64,000 nt of DNA from Polaromonas sp. AER18D-145 (GTDB lineage Bacteria; Pseudomonadota; Gammaproteobacteria; Burkholderiales; Burkholderiaceae_C), in assembly GCF_002379095.1 (NCBI RefSeq), contig NZ_NBZV01000024.1, forward strand, positions 1-64,000, written 5' to 3'. Positions 17,314 to 25,713 of the stretch are shown here, one piece after another. Under the pieces are notes generated by a model. It saw only the letters and a program-made list of their open reading frames with translations. It was not told the origin of the DNA and searched no databases. Numbering within the stretch: position 1 is the first letter of the stretch; every line of letters begins with the position of its first letter. The translations under genes were made by a program, and so were the position numbers.

Positions 17314-17898
17314 TTACAGCACCGTGCATGCCTGCTCAAAGGAAAGCCGCGGATTGCGGTCGAACAGCTGGCTGTCGTCGCCGTAGCCGAGGTTGATCAG
17401 GAAGTTGGCCTGCAGGCGACCGTCGGCAAAAAACTCCGCATTGACCTTTGCCAGGTCCACACCGCTCATCGGTCCGCAGTCCAGGCCCAGGGCACGTGCC
17501 GCCATCATGAAGTAGCCGCCGCCGAGCGTGCCGTTGCGCGTGGCCGTGCCTTCGGCGAGGGCCTTGTTGCCCTCGAAGTTTTCCTTCGCGCCCGGCTTGT
17601 GCCAGACCTGGGGCATGTGTTCATAGAACCTGGTGTCGTTGGCCACGATCACGGTCACCGGGGCCGCCCTTGTCTTGTCGAGGTTGCCGGGCGACAGGGC
17701 CGGCAGCAGGCGCGCGCGCGACTCGGGCGAGATCAGGAACACATACCGCGTCGGCTGGGTGTTCATCGAGGTGGCGCCCATCTTTGCAATGTCGTAGACC
17801 TCGCGCAGCAGGGACAGCGCCACCGGCTTGTCGAGAAATCCATTGGCGGTGCGTGCCTTGAGGAACAACTGGTCGAGGCACTCGGGGGCAATTTTCAT
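17314..17898 (-). CDS. Nitroreductase-fold flavoprotein, RutE/HadB-like
   Basis: A 194-residue protein with the RutE-type pattern: RTANGFLDKPV at the N-terminus, GATSMNTQPTRYVFL at about 41-55 and GPMSGVDLAKVN near 142. Members bind FMN and use NAD(P)H to reduce malonic semialdehyde or nitro/quinone groups. It is the last gene of the second dioxygenase operon, 34 bases after the Bug gene. A role in reducing a quinone or semialdehyde arising from aromatic breakdown is inference. Confidence 0.85.
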   Translation of the reverse strand: MKIAPECLDQLFLKARTANGFLDKPVALSLLREVYDIAKMGATSMNTQPTRYVFLISPESRARLLPALSPGNLDKTRAAPVTVIVANDTRFYEHMPQVWHKPGAKENFEGNKALAEGTATRNGTLGGGYFMMAARALGLDCGPMSGVDLAKVNAEFFADGRLQANFLINLGYGDDSQLFDRNPRLSFEQACTVL

Positions 17899-17932
17899 GG
17901 GTTCGCTTTCAATGGTTCAAAAATGGAGAAGA

Positions 17933-18949
17933 TCACTCGGCTTTGATGCCGGCATCGCGGATCAGCCGGGTCCAGCGCGCGACATCACGCTGTACCAGGG
18001 CGCGGGTGTCAGCCGTGTCCAGGCTCATGGGTTTGCCGCCGGCCTTGCGGAAGGCCTCCGTCACGTCAGGCGCGGCAATCACTTTGGCCAGATCGCTGCG
18101 CAGGCGGGCCAGCACCTCGGGCGGCGTTTTCGCCGGCGCGAAGTAGCCGAACCAGGACTCCAGCTCCAGCGCCGCCGTGCCGGTTTCGTGGAGCGTCGGC
18201 ACCGCCGGATGCATGGGATTGCGGGCGGCGCCCGACACGGCCAGCGCCCTGACCGTGCCGGCATCCACCTGCACACGCGCCGTGGGCGACAGGTCAAAAA
18301 ACAGGTCCACCCGCCCGCCCAGCAAGTCCTGGTAAGCCGCCTGAGCGCCGCGGTAGGGCACATGCGTGATCTCCACACCAGCCAGATGCCACAGCGCCGC
18401 AGCCAGCACATGCTGGCCCGAGCCGTTGCCGGCCGAGGCGTAGGTCAGCTGGCGCGGATGGGCCCGGGCAAAAGCCACCACATCCTGGAGCGAGGCCAGC
18501 GGCAAGTCCTTGCGTGCCATCAGCGTGTAGCTGTAGGCCACGGCCAGGCCGAGCGGCTCGAAGTCCTTCAGGCTGTCATACGGCAGGTTGGGGTACAGGC
18601 CGGGATTGAGCGCCAGGTTGGAGACCGAGCCGACCAGCAGGGTGTAGCCGTCGGGTGCCGACTTGGCCACGAAGTCGGTGCCGACCAGCGTGCCCGAACC
18701 CGGCTTGTTTTCCACTACGACGCTCTGCCCCACCTGCTTGCCCAGGCGATCGGCCAGCAGGCGGCCGACAAAGTCGAAGCCGCCGCCCGGCGGCTGCGGC
18801 ACCACCACCTTGACCACCTTGGTCGGGTAAGTGCCAGACTGGGCGTGCGCCAGCGGCAGGGAAGCGGCAGCAAGCAGCAAGGCTGCTGCCACAAATCGCA
18901 GCGGCGCCGGAATCACGCTCACGCTGAAAGAGAAGATGGATGTTTTCAC
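17933..18949 (-). CDS. Bug-family (TctC-type) periplasmic receptor
   Basis: A 338-residue protein starting at GTG 18949, four bases after the stop of the SnoaL gene; no suitable ATG is available and GTG gives an intact signal peptide (about residues 1-28, ending PLAHAQ). The Bug pattern YPTKVVKVVVPQPPGGGFD and VVVENKPGSGTLVGTD is clear. It lies in the second dioxygenase operon and probably binds the carboxylated growth substrate in the periplasm. No membrane partner is encoded beside it. Confidence 0.88.
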   Translation of the reverse strand: MKTSIFSFSVSVIPAPLRFVAAALLLAAASLPLAHAQSGTYPTKVVKVVVPQPPGGGFDFVGRLLADRLGKQVGQSVVVENKPGSGTLVGTDFVAKSAPDGYTLLVGSVSNLALNPGLYPNLPYDSLKDFEPLGLAVAYSYTLMARKDLPLASLQDVVAFARAHPRQLTYASAGNGSGQHVLAAALWHLAGVEITHVPYRGAQAAYQDLLGGRVDLFFDLSPTARVQVDAGTVRALAVSGAARNPMHPAVPTLHETGTAALELESWFGYFAPAKTPPEVLARLRSDLAKVIAAPDVTEAFRKAGGKPMSLDTADTRALVQRDVARWTRLIRDAGIKAE

Positions 18950-18953
18950 GATG

Positions 18954-19583
18954 TCAGCGCTCCAGGGGTCCGCCGGCCAGCCAGCGTGCGCCGCGACGGT
19001 ACAGCTCGTCGACCACCGGGCCCTTGAGCATGGGCATGTCGAGCTTGACGGTGTAGCCAATCCGCGTCTGGATATAGGCCAGGTGGCGGTAGCCCTCCGG
19101 GAAAGCGGCCAACGCCTGCGCATCAAGCTTCAGGCTGGCCGAGGCGTCCACCGGGTCGATGCGGTCTTTTTCGTAAATCGGCTGGCGGTGCAGCAGTTTC
19201 CACCGCCCTTCGTGCTTTTCCACGAAGTCATAAAAGCGGCCGGTGCAGACCACGTCGCAGAGCACCGGGCCGTCCGCGCCCTCCACCATGCCGCGCTGGG
19301 AAATCGTCATCTTGGTCTGCGCGATGGCCCGCTCGCCCGCGACCTCCACGGCCGAGCCGCCGAGAAAATGCAGGATGCTGACCCCCTTGGCCCAGCCCTC
19401 TTTCGTCACGCGGATGAAGTCCGCGAACGGTCCCTGGAACCAGGTCGCCATCATCACGCCTTCGGGGTGCCACACGGTGGCAAAACGATCCCAGTCGCCG
19501 GCATCGCGCCAGACGGCCCAGCGCTCGACCATCTGCCGGATCAGCAGCTCGCTGTCCATGTCACTGTTCCTGTTGTCATTCAT
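18954..19583 (-). CDS. SnoaL/NTF2-like fold protein
   Basis: A 209-residue protein starting MNDNRNSDMDSELL, with AGGAGA placed 7 bases upstream of ATG 19583. The cone-like NTF2 pattern is visible: RWAVWRDAGDWDRFATVWHPEGVMM, then VCTGRFYDFVEKHEGRWKLLHRQPIYEKDRI. Such proteins are small hydrolases, isomerases or non-enzymatic binders; the extra C-terminal 70 residues (AALAAFPEGYRHLAYIQ) are seen in a subgroup near aromatic catabolic genes. It overlaps the Dabb gene by 8 bases. The reaction is unknown. Confidence 0.8.
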   Translation of the reverse strand: MNDNRNSDMDSELLIRQMVERWAVWRDAGDWDRFATVWHPEGVMMATWFQGPFADFIRVTKEGWAKGVSILHFLGGSAVEVAGERAIAQTKMTISQRGMVEGADGPVLCDVVCTGRFYDFVEKHEGRWKLLHRQPIYEKDRIDPVDASASLKLDAQALAAFPEGYRHLAYIQTRIGYTVKLDMPMLKGPVVDELYRRGARWLAGGPLER

Positions 19584-19929
19584 TGACTGTCTCCTGGTGA
19601 TGTGGGCTGGCCCCCGGCCGGGGGCCGGGCGGACCTTCATAGTCGACTTGGTGGCGCGCGATGCGCAGATCGGCGAGTTCGCCCTTCACGCGCAGGTGTT
19701 CGGGGTGGCGGGCATAGGCATCGAGCGCCGCCTGGCTGTCGAACTCCGAATAAAGCACCACATCGCAGGCGTAATCAACCTGGCTGGCATCCACACCGAT
19801 TTCCAGGTGCGTGAGGCCTGGAATCTGCCCGCGCAGGCTTTCAAAACTGCGCTGCAGCTTGGCGATGCCGGCCGCCTTGGCCTCGGGCGTGTCGCCGCGG
19901 ATGTTCCACATGACGATGTGTTTGATCAT
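19576..19929 (-). CDS. Dabb-family (stress-responsive A/B barrel) protein
   Basis: A 117-residue dimeric alpha/beta barrel protein beginning MIKHIVMWNIRGDTPEAK, with SLRGQIPGLTHLEIGVD and DYACDVVLYSEFDSQAALDAY, the Dabb hallmarks. ATG 19929 overlaps the YciI stop by four bases. Members include small cyclases and decarboxylases in secondary metabolism and many proteins with no known role. In this operon it may be an accessory enzyme acting on an unstable aromatic product. Confidence 0.85.
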   Translation of the reverse strand: MIKHIVMWNIRGDTPEAKAAGIAKLQRSFESLRGQIPGLTHLEIGVDASQVDYACDVVLYSEFDSQAALDAYARHPEHLRVKGELADLRIARHQVDYEGPPGPRPGASPHHQETVNE

Positions 19930-20225
19930 GCGGGGAACCCGGCTTTCTGCGGCCACAGGTTCACGAAGGCATGGATGCTGGTGCTCGCATACAGGCCCGC
20001 GCGGGTAAAGGGTTCTTCGGCGAGCCAGGCGTGCGCCGCATCGCGCGCGTCGAACTCGATCGCCAGCAGGCTGCCCAGCATGGTCTGGCCATCGTCGCTG
20101 ACCAGCGGCCCGGCAAAGGCGATGCGCTCCGCCATGGCGGCCAGGTAGGCCTTGTGTTCGGGCCGGATGCGCTGGCGCAGCGCGCCGCTGTCGGGCTTGT
20201 CGATCAGGGAAAAAATGTAGATCAC
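19926..20225 (-). CDS. YciI-family protein
   Basis: A 99-residue protein starting at GTG 20225 (MIYIFSLIDKPDSGALR), one base after the dioxygenase stop; longer in-frame starts would overlap the dioxygenase and add unrelated residues. RPEHKAYLAAMAERIAFAGPL gives the conserved His and the GPL motif of YciI proteins, a ferredoxin-like fold related to muconolactone isomerase. One family member (TftG) is known to dechlorinate a quinone in hydroxyquinol formation, which suits the position beside a hydroxyquinol dioxygenase. Confidence 0.84.
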   Translation of the reverse strand: MIYIFSLIDKPDSGALRQRIRPEHKAYLAAMAERIAFAGPLVSDDGQTMLGSLLAIEFDARDAAHAWLAEEPFTRAGLYASTSIHAFVNLWPQKAGFPA

Positions 20226-20226
20226 G

Positions 20227-21057
20227 TCATGAGGCCGGGTTGAGGACAAAACCGAAATCAAGGCGGTACACACCGTCGGGCTGCTTGACCCAGTCGGCCA
20301 CCAGCGACTGGCGCACGCCGAACACCGCATCGGAGTCGAGGTAAGGGTCCCCATTGCGAAACACATGGGTCACCAGCGTTTCATAACCCGGGGCCTTGAT
20401 CATGAAATGCAGGTGCGCCGGCCGCCAGGGGTGGCACCTGGTCGCGCGCAGCATGTCGCCCACCGGCCCGTCGGCGGGAATCGGGTAAGGCTCGGCCACG
20501 ATGGTCCTGAAGTTGAAACTGCCGTCGGCACCGGCCCGGAGCACGCCACGCGCCTGGAACTTGTCCAGGTCGGCGTACTGCACGTCGTAGTTGCCCGCGG
20601 CGTCGGCCTGCCAGACCTCGATTTCGGCGCCGGCCACCGCCTCGCCGCCCAGGCCCAGCACCCTGCCGCGCACCACGCAGGGCTCGCCCACCGCGCCGTT
20701 GGCCACATCGGCGCCATTGTCGAAATGCGGTGCGCCCTCGACATGAAAGGGACCGAATACCGTGGCCTCGGTGCAGCCCTGCGGCTTGTCGTTGTTCATG
20801 GCGACGGTCAGCATGGACAGGCCCAGCGTGTCGCTGAGCAGGATGAACTCCTGGCGCTTGGCGTCGCACTTCTGGCCAGTCGCCGTCAGGAATTCGATGC
20901 CGGCGAGCCACTCGGCTTCGGTCAGCTTCACCTCGCGCGCAAAGGCGTGCAGGTGCTGCACCAGGCTGGTCATGAGCTCCTTCAGGCGCGCATCGGGCGT
21001 GCCCGCAAAACGGGCGAGCACCGCCTGGGTGATGGTGTCCTGGTTCAGGTTGCGCAT
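20227..21057 (-). CDS. Intradiol dioxygenase, hydroxyquinol 1,2-dioxygenase-like (second copy)
   Basis: A 276-residue paralogue of the enzyme at 15367-16260. Fe ligands: Tyr157 (AAGNYDVQY), Tyr191 (AEPYPIPADGP), His215 and His217 (RPAHLHFMI). N-terminal residues FILLSDTLGLSMLTVAM match the first copy closely, but the stretch before the domain (about 90-100) is shorter by some 14 residues. It should convert hydroxyquinol to maleylacetate. It heads an operon through YciI, Dabb, SnoaL, Bug and nitroreductase, and diverges from the LysR at 21264. Confidence 0.92.
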   Translation of the reverse strand: MRNLNQDTITQAVLARFAGTPDARLKELMTSLVQHLHAFAREVKLTEAEWLAGIEFLTATGQKCDAKRQEFILLSDTLGLSMLTVAMNNDKPQGCTEATVFGPFHVEGAPHFDNGADVANGAVGEPCVVRGRVLGLGGEAVAGAEIEVWQADAAGNYDVQYADLDKFQARGVLRAGADGSFNFRTIVAEPYPIPADGPVGDMLRATRCHPWRPAHLHFMIKAPGYETLVTHVFRNGDPYLDSDAVFGVRQSLVADWVKQPDGVYRLDFGFVLNPAS

Positions 21058-21171
21058 GGCCGGATTTGCCGAAAAACGGGAGCGTGGACGTGCATACTTT
21101 CCTTCGTGGACTCTCTGGCGCTAAATGTAGGCTGGGGCGTCCCGGAACAAAAGCGGGCTGGTGCAAATGAC

Positions 21172-21190
21172 TTTTCCGCGCGGTGGAAAA
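21172..21190. promoter_or_regulatory. Possible LysR operator, TTTTCC-N7-GGAAAA
   Basis: A perfect 6-base inverted repeat with a 7-base spacer (T-N11-A format inside), about 75 bases before the LysR start, in the 206-base gap between the second dioxygenase operon and its divergent LysR. It is the only clear dyad I see there. Confidence 0.45.
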
Positions 21191-21263
21191 AAGGCTGGTG
21201 AGGCTGGGCCACAATGCAGGCGGCCCAAAAAAAACCCAAGACGGCAACTGCAGGAGACATGGC

Positions 21264-22193
21264 TTGGATCGCTGGACGGAGATTGAACTGTTTGTGCAGG
21301 TGGCCGAAACCGGCAGCCTGAGCCGCGCCGCCGAAGCGCTGGACCTGTCCAATGCGGCCGCGAGCCGGCACCTGTCGGCGCTGGAAGAGCGCCTGGGCGC
21401 CCGGCTGGTGGAGCGCAACACGCGCCGGCTCTACCTCACCGACACCGGCCAGGAGTTTTTCAGCCGCGCCAAAACCATCCTGTCCGACCTGAAGGACGCC
21501 GAGTCGGCGGTCAACGCCACGGCGCTGAACCCGACCGGCATGCTGCGCATCACGGCCTCGCTGTCGTTTTCGCTGCACCACGTGGCGCCGCTGCTGCGCG
21601 AATACACCCAGCGTTACCCCAATGTGACCGTGCACGTCGAGGCCGCCAACCGCTACCTGGACATCATCGACAACAACATCGACGTGGCCATCCGCACGCG
21701 CGAGATCGAGCCCGACTCCAACATCACGATACGCCGCCTGGCGGAGACCCGGCGCATCCTGGCGGCGTCGCCGCGTTATTTTGCGCAGCACGGTTTTCCG
21801 AAAACCCTGGAAGACCTGCACAAACACAAGCTGCTGATCTACACCTACGCCAACAACCCGAACGAGCTGCGCTTCACCCGCGACGACGAAACCACCACCG
21901 TCACGGTCAAGGGCCTGCTGGAATCGAACGACGGCCAGATCCTGCGCACCGCGGCCCTCGACGGGCTGGGCATCCTGGTGCAACCCAGCTACATCGTCTA
22001 CAGCGACATCGTGGCCGGCCGCCTGGTGCCGGTGCTCGACGAATGGGACCTGCCGCGCCTGACCATCAACCTGGCCTACCCCAGCCGCAAACACCTGTCG
22101 GCCAAGGTGCGCACCTTCATCGACTTCGTCGCCGAACACTTCGCCAAGCAGGACTACGAGCGCAAGTGGACCGGGCGCTTCGGCGTGTACTGA
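21264..22193 (+). CDS. LysR-family regulator of the second dioxygenase operon and hydroxylase
   Basis: A 309-residue LysR protein read from TTG 21264 (LDRWTEIELFVQVAETGSLS), with AGGAGA 7 bases upstream; the ATG at 21183 would add 27 residues without RBS support. HTH: LSRAAEALDLSNAAASRHLS. Effector domain follows from about 90. It diverges from the dioxygenase operon, and the flavin hydroxylase starts one base after its stop, so it likely controls both. Its last 43 codons are repeated exactly at 24343-24471. Confidence 0.92.
   Translation: MDRWTEIELFVQVAETGSLSRAAEALDLSNAAASRHLSALEERLGARLVERNTRRLYLTDTGQEFFSRAKTILSDLKDAESAVNATALNPTGMLRITASLSFSLHHVAPLLREYTQRYPNVTVHVEAANRYLDIIDNNIDVAIRTREIEPDSNITIRRLAETRRILAASPRYFAQHGFPKTLEDLHKHKLLIYTYANNPNELRFTRDDETTTVTVKGLLESNDGQILRTAALDGLGILVQPSYIVYSDIVAGRLVPVLDEWDLPRLTINLAYPSRKHLSAKVRTFIDFVAEHFAKQDYERKWTGRFGVY
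22049..22177 (+). repeat. 129-bp perfect direct repeat, copy 1
   Basis: Part of the 3' end of the LysR gene. It matches 24343-24471 base for base by my reading, while the bases on each side of the block (GAATGGGACC against GAGTGGAACC, and the last six codons) differ only by mostly silent changes. The two copies bracket the hydroxylase gene. Confidence 0.9.
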
Positions 22194-22194
22194 C

Positions 22195-23865
22195 ATGGGC
22201 GGCGTTCTGCATACCGACGTCCTGATCGCCGGCGGCGGCCCCTGCGGCCTGATGCTGGCCAACGAACTCGGGCGGCGCGGCGTGTCCTGCCTGCTGGTGG
22301 ACCCCAAACCGGGCACCGCCTTCAACCCGCAGGCCAACGCCACGCAGGCGCGCACCATGGAGCATTTTCGCCGCCTGGGTTTTGCCGGCGAGATCCGCGC
22401 CCAGGGCCTGCCTGAGGACCACCCGACCGACATTGCCTACTTCACGCGTTACACCGGCCATGAGCTGGCGCGCCTGCAGCTGCCCACGGCCGCGCAGGCG
22501 GTGAAAAACATCAAGGCCATGAGCGGCTCCTGGAGCGCGGCCGAGCTGCCGCACCGCGTGTCGCAGAAGTTTGTTGAAGCCACCTTGCGCCGCCACGCCG
22601 AAGCCCTGCCCGGCATTGATGTGCGTTACGGCTGGGGCCTTGAAAGTTTCGAGGACCGCGGCAGCCACGTGCAGGCGCAGGTGCGCGCCACCGCCGGCGG
22701 GCAAGCCCTGGACGTGCAAGCCGCGTACCTGGTCGGCGCCGACGGCCCGCGCAGCCTGGTGCGCAGCACGCTGGGCATCACCTGGGACGGCGCCAGCGGC
22801 GTCAAACGCGAGTTCATGGGTGGCAAGATGTTTGCGGTGTACCTGCGCGCGCCGGATTTTTACACTGTGTTCCCTCACACCCGCGCCTGGATGTATGTGT
22901 CGGTCAATTCGCAGCGCCGCGCCTTCATGGCCTCGGTGGACGGCCAGTCGGAGTTTGCCTTTCACGCCGCCGTGCACGAGGGCGAAGATGCCGAGGCCTG
23001 GACCGCCGCCGACGCGCAGCGGATTGTCGATGAAGCCATGGGCGTGCATGTGGCCATCGAGGTGTTGTCGGTCGGCACCTGGACCGCGGGGCATTCGCTG
23101 GTGGCGCAGAGCTTTCAGCGCGGGCGGGTGTTCATAGGCGGCGACGCGGCCCACCTGTTCACGCCGACCGGCGGCCTCGGCTACAACACCGCGGTGGAAG
23201 ACGCCGTCAACCTGGGCTGGAAACTGGCCGCCGTGGTGCGCGGCCAGGCGCCGCCACAGTTGCTGGACAGTTACGGCCCGGAGCGCCAAGCGCTGGCCGA
23301 ACGCAACACCGCCTATGCCCGGCGGTTTGCCGATTCGGTCGGCAGCTTCCGTGCCACCGGCCTGCTGGAGCAGGAAAATGCCGAGGGGCAGGCCGAGCGC
23401 GAACGCGCCTCCAGCTACCTGAACAAGCACGTGCGCCTGGAGTTCAACATTCCCGGCGTCACCTTTGGCGGGCGTTACGACGGCTCGCCTCTGATCGTGA
23501 AGGACGGCAGCACACCGCCGCCGGACGAAGCCGGCCACTACCAGCCCAGCGCCAGCCCCGGTGGCCGCGCGCCGCACGCCTGGCTGGCGAACGGCGCCTC
23601 GCTGTACGACAGTTTCAACTTCGAATGGACGCTGCTGGCCCTGGGGCCGGATGCGCCCGACACCCGCGGTTTTGTGGGCGCAGCGGCAGCGCTGGGCCTG
23701 GACCTGAAAGTGGTGCTGCAGCCGTCAGAGGCGCTGCTGGCGCTGTACGAAGCGCCGCTGGCCCTGATCCGTCCGGACCAGATCGTGGCCTGGCGCGGCA
23801 GTGATGGCCGGCAGGCCCTGCAGGTGCTGAAACAAGCGACCGGGCATGCCGCCGGCACCTTCTGA
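22195..23865 (+). CDS. FAD-dependent aromatic hydroxylase (PheA/TfdB-like)
   Basis: A 556-residue class A flavoprotein monooxygenase. Motifs: GGGPCG at 13-18 for the FAD dinucleotide fold, LVGADGPRSLVR (DG motif, both FAD and NAD(P)H contacts) near 180, and GRVFIGGDAAHLFTP with GGLGYNT (GD motif) near 310-330. A C-terminal thioredoxin-like domain fits the phenol hydroxylase subgroup that includes resorcinol hydroxylases. Given two hydroxyquinol dioxygenases nearby, ring hydroxylation of a resorcinol-type phenol to hydroxyquinol is the natural reading. It begins one base after the LysR stop. Confidence 0.9.
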   Translation: MGGVLHTDVLIAGGGPCGLMLANELGRRGVSCLLVDPKPGTAFNPQANATQARTMEHFRRLGFAGEIRAQGLPEDHPTDIAYFTRYTGHELARLQLPTAAQAVKNIKAMSGSWSAAELPHRVSQKFVEATLRRHAEALPGIDVRYGWGLESFEDRGSHVQAQVRATAGGQALDVQAAYLVGADGPRSLVRSTLGITWDGASGVKREFMGGKMFAVYLRAPDFYTVFPHTRAWMYVSVNSQRRAFMASVDGQSEFAFHAAVHEGEDAEAWTAADAQRIVDEAMGVHVAIEVLSVGTWTAGHSLVAQSFQRGRVFIGGDAAHLFTPTGGLGYNTAVEDAVNLGWKLAAVVRGQAPPQLLDSYGPERQALAERNTAYARRFADSVGSFRATGLLEQENAEGQAERERASSYLNKHVRLEFNIPGVTFGGRYDGSPLIVKDGSTPPPDEAGHYQPSASPGGRAPHAWLANGASLYDSFNFEWTLLALGPDAPDTRGFVGAAAALGLDLKVVLQPSEALLALYEAPLALIRPDQIVAWRGSDGRQALQVLKQATGHAAGTF

Positions 23866-23889
23866 CAAGCGCCAACAGCCCAACAGCTC

Positions 23890-23943
23890 CTGATTTGATA
23901 GCTGTTTGCGCCCGTCCGATGCGGGCTGGCGCTCGATTTGACT
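23890..23943. repeat. Family C intergenic repeat
   Basis: Begins TGATTTGATAGCTGTTTGCG, then CCCGTCC and GGGCTGG. Relatives lie at 47783, 55033, 61710 and, in part, inside the maleylacetate reductase gene at 32284. The core TTTGATAGCT plus GCGCCCG plus GGGCT(G/A) is shared. Confidence 0.65.
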
Positions 23944-23969
23944 GAAAATCCAAGCAGGACCCCGCCTGT

Positions 23970-24331
23970 TCACCGGCCTATCACCGCAAGGTAAGCCTGC
24001 CGTGTCTCCGGGTCCACGGACGCCAGCAGTTGCTGGTACGGCGTCTGGTGCCGGGCCAGCATGCGGGCAGAGGCGACCGCCTTGGAGTGGCGGTACCAGT
24101 GGCAGGTGTGCTGCATCAACAACAGTTCGGCCGACAGGGTGTAGGCCTTGTCACGCGGCGCGCGGCCCTGTGCATTTTTTGCCGCGCGCTCCATCCCCTC
24201 TGCATGAACGACCAGGGCGCGCCGCATGTCGAAAGTGTTGTCGGGGAAAAATCGGTCGGTCTCAGGCAGAAATGCTGGCAGCTTGCTGACGCGGGCATCG
24301 GCCACATCCACGGCTGAAAAGTCCGCGGCGA
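23970..24331 (-). pseudogene. Hypothetical gene lacking its 5' end
   Basis: The reading frame ends at 23970 and runs through to about 24331, where it meets the LysR remnant. It reads protein-like across the GTG at 24311 (AADFSAVDVADARVSKLPAFL upstream and downstream of it), which suggests the true start was lost at the junction. The remaining 115-120 residues (FFPDNTFDMRRALVVHAEGM, ELLLMQHTCHWYRHSK) match no family I know. A start at GTG 24311 giving a short intact protein of 113 residues is the alternative. Confidence 0.5.
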
Positions 24332-24487
24332 GACGAGTGGAACCTGCCGCGCCTGACCATCAACCTGGCCTACCCCAGCCGCAAACACCTGTCGGCCAAG
24401 GTGCGCACCTTCATCGACTTCGTCGCCGAACACTTCGCCAAGCAGGACTACGAGCGCAAGTGGACCGGGCGATTTGGGGTGTATTGA
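24332..24487 (+). pseudogene. 3' remnant of a LysR gene
   Basis: Encodes DEWNLPRLTINLAYPSRKHL and the following residues to GRFGVY and a TGA at 24485-24487, the last 51 residues of the LysR at 21264-22193, with no start or helix-turn-helix. 129 bases are identical to the intact gene, while the flanks differ at silent or near-silent sites, so this looks like an old paralogue recently made identical in its middle by gene conversion. Confidence 0.85.
24343..24471 (+). repeat. 129-bp perfect direct repeat, copy 2
   Basis: Same orientation as copy 1 at 22049-22177; the copies are 2,294 bases apart (start to start). Recombination between them would remove the flavin hydroxylase gene and leave the LysR gene intact. 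Confidence 0.9.
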
Positions 24488-24613
24488 GGGTTGAGGGCAT
24501 GAGCTGAAATTGGCCGGCGGCGCAACCCCCCGGTATCCGCGCCACCCTCAACCGCCAAAAGTTTTTGGCAAGTTCTGGTTCCGCCGAACCGCCGATGCCT
24601 GCTGTCGGCAACC

Positions 24614-25663
24614 TTACGGAATAAAGCGCTGGCGGCGGAAGCTGTCGAAAATCCGGATGAACATGTCTTCCGAATCGACGAACTCCTGAAACCCGTGCTT
24701 TCGCGCCTTGGTGTTGTCAAGCATGATGTCCCAGGTCGGGGCAAAGGCATAGTTGGCGAACGCCCAGCTGGCCGCCTCGGAAAAAGGTGTCGGCAAGAGA
24801 TTGTGTTCACGCACGATCTCGTTCCACAGGTCTTCCTTGTCGGCCATCATGGTTTCAAGATCGATCTGCTGCACGCCACCAGCCTCCATTCCAAAATAAT
24901 CTGCAATCCGCGGCCACAGGTACTGCCAACGGAAGTGGTCGCCATTGACCATGTTGAACGCCTCGTTGGCCGCGCCAGGCGTGGTGGCGGCCCACAACAT
25001 GCCTTTGTTGAGCAGTTCTACATCGCTGGCGCAATGCACGGCCCGGTATGCAGCTTCCGGCCCGGGAAAACGCAGCGGCAACCCCAGCTTCTTGCAGAGC
25101 GTGGCATAAACCGCAATCGGTTTTGGCAGGTTGATGTCGGTGCGGGCATAACCACAGACGATGTGCGGGCGCATCAGGGAGAAGGTCCAGCGCTTGCCGT
25201 GCGCAAGCTCTTTCAAGAAGTCTTCCTGCGTGTAATAAAAGTTGGGCGGGAAGTGGCGTGCATCACTTTCCTTCGCCGGCGTTTTGAAAGGCCCCAGGTG
25301 GCGACCGTAGTACTTCGAGCCTTGCAGCAGGCACACATGCTTGAGCCGGCCCGCCGCTGCTTCAATGGCAGTCATGGCATTGCGAAACAGGTCGGTGTCC
25401 CTGGCCACTTTGTCCACCCAGCGGGTCCCCGTCGCGTGGCCGGTCCAGAAAATATGGCTTGTGTCCGTCAGCTGGCTGAGTTGGGCCTCGCAATCCGCCG
25501 GGTCGCTCATGTCACACGCCACATGGCGCGCCCGGGTCTCAAACTGAGGTGGTCGGCGCGACACAATGGTCACATCCCACCCGCCTTGCTGATCCAGCAA
25601 TTGCGCCATGTTGGCGCCGACCATGCCAGTGCCGCCGAGGATGACGGCAATTTTCTCTGTCAT
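24614..25663 (-). CDS. PRISE-type SDR (progesterone 5beta-reductase/iridoid synthase-like)
   Basis: A 349-residue NAD(P)-dependent reductase. ILGGTGMVGANMAQLL is the nucleotide-binding turn; LLQGSKYYGRHLGPFKTPAKE and NFYYTQEDFL are hallmarks of the PRISE subgroup, which reduces activated enones by 1,4-addition of hydride. AAGGAG precedes ATG 25663 by 8 bases, which fixes the start. It closes the TRAP operon, 50 bases after the amidase. A role in reducing an enone or enal made from the imported substrate is inference. Confidence 0.88.
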   Translation of the reverse strand: MTEKIAVILGGTGMVGANMAQLLDQQGGWDVTIVSRRPPQFETRARHVACDMSDPADCEAQLSQLTDTSHIFWTGHATGTRWVDKVARDTDLFRNAMTAIEAAAGRLKHVCLLQGSKYYGRHLGPFKTPAKESDARHFPPNFYYTQEDFLKELAHGKRWTFSLMRPHIVCGYARTDINLPKPIAVYATLCKKLGLPLRFPGPEAAYRAVHCASDVELLNKGMLWAATTPGAANEAFNMVNGDHFRWQYLWPRIADYFGMEAGGVQQIDLETMMADKEDLWNEIVREHNLLPTPFSEAASWAFANYAFAPTWDIMLDNTKARKHGFQEFVDSEDMFIRIFDSFRRQRFIP

Positions 25664-25713
25664 GAAATTCTCCTTGCGATTTAGCGGTGGACGACGCCCG
25701 GCGCTTAGCGGCT

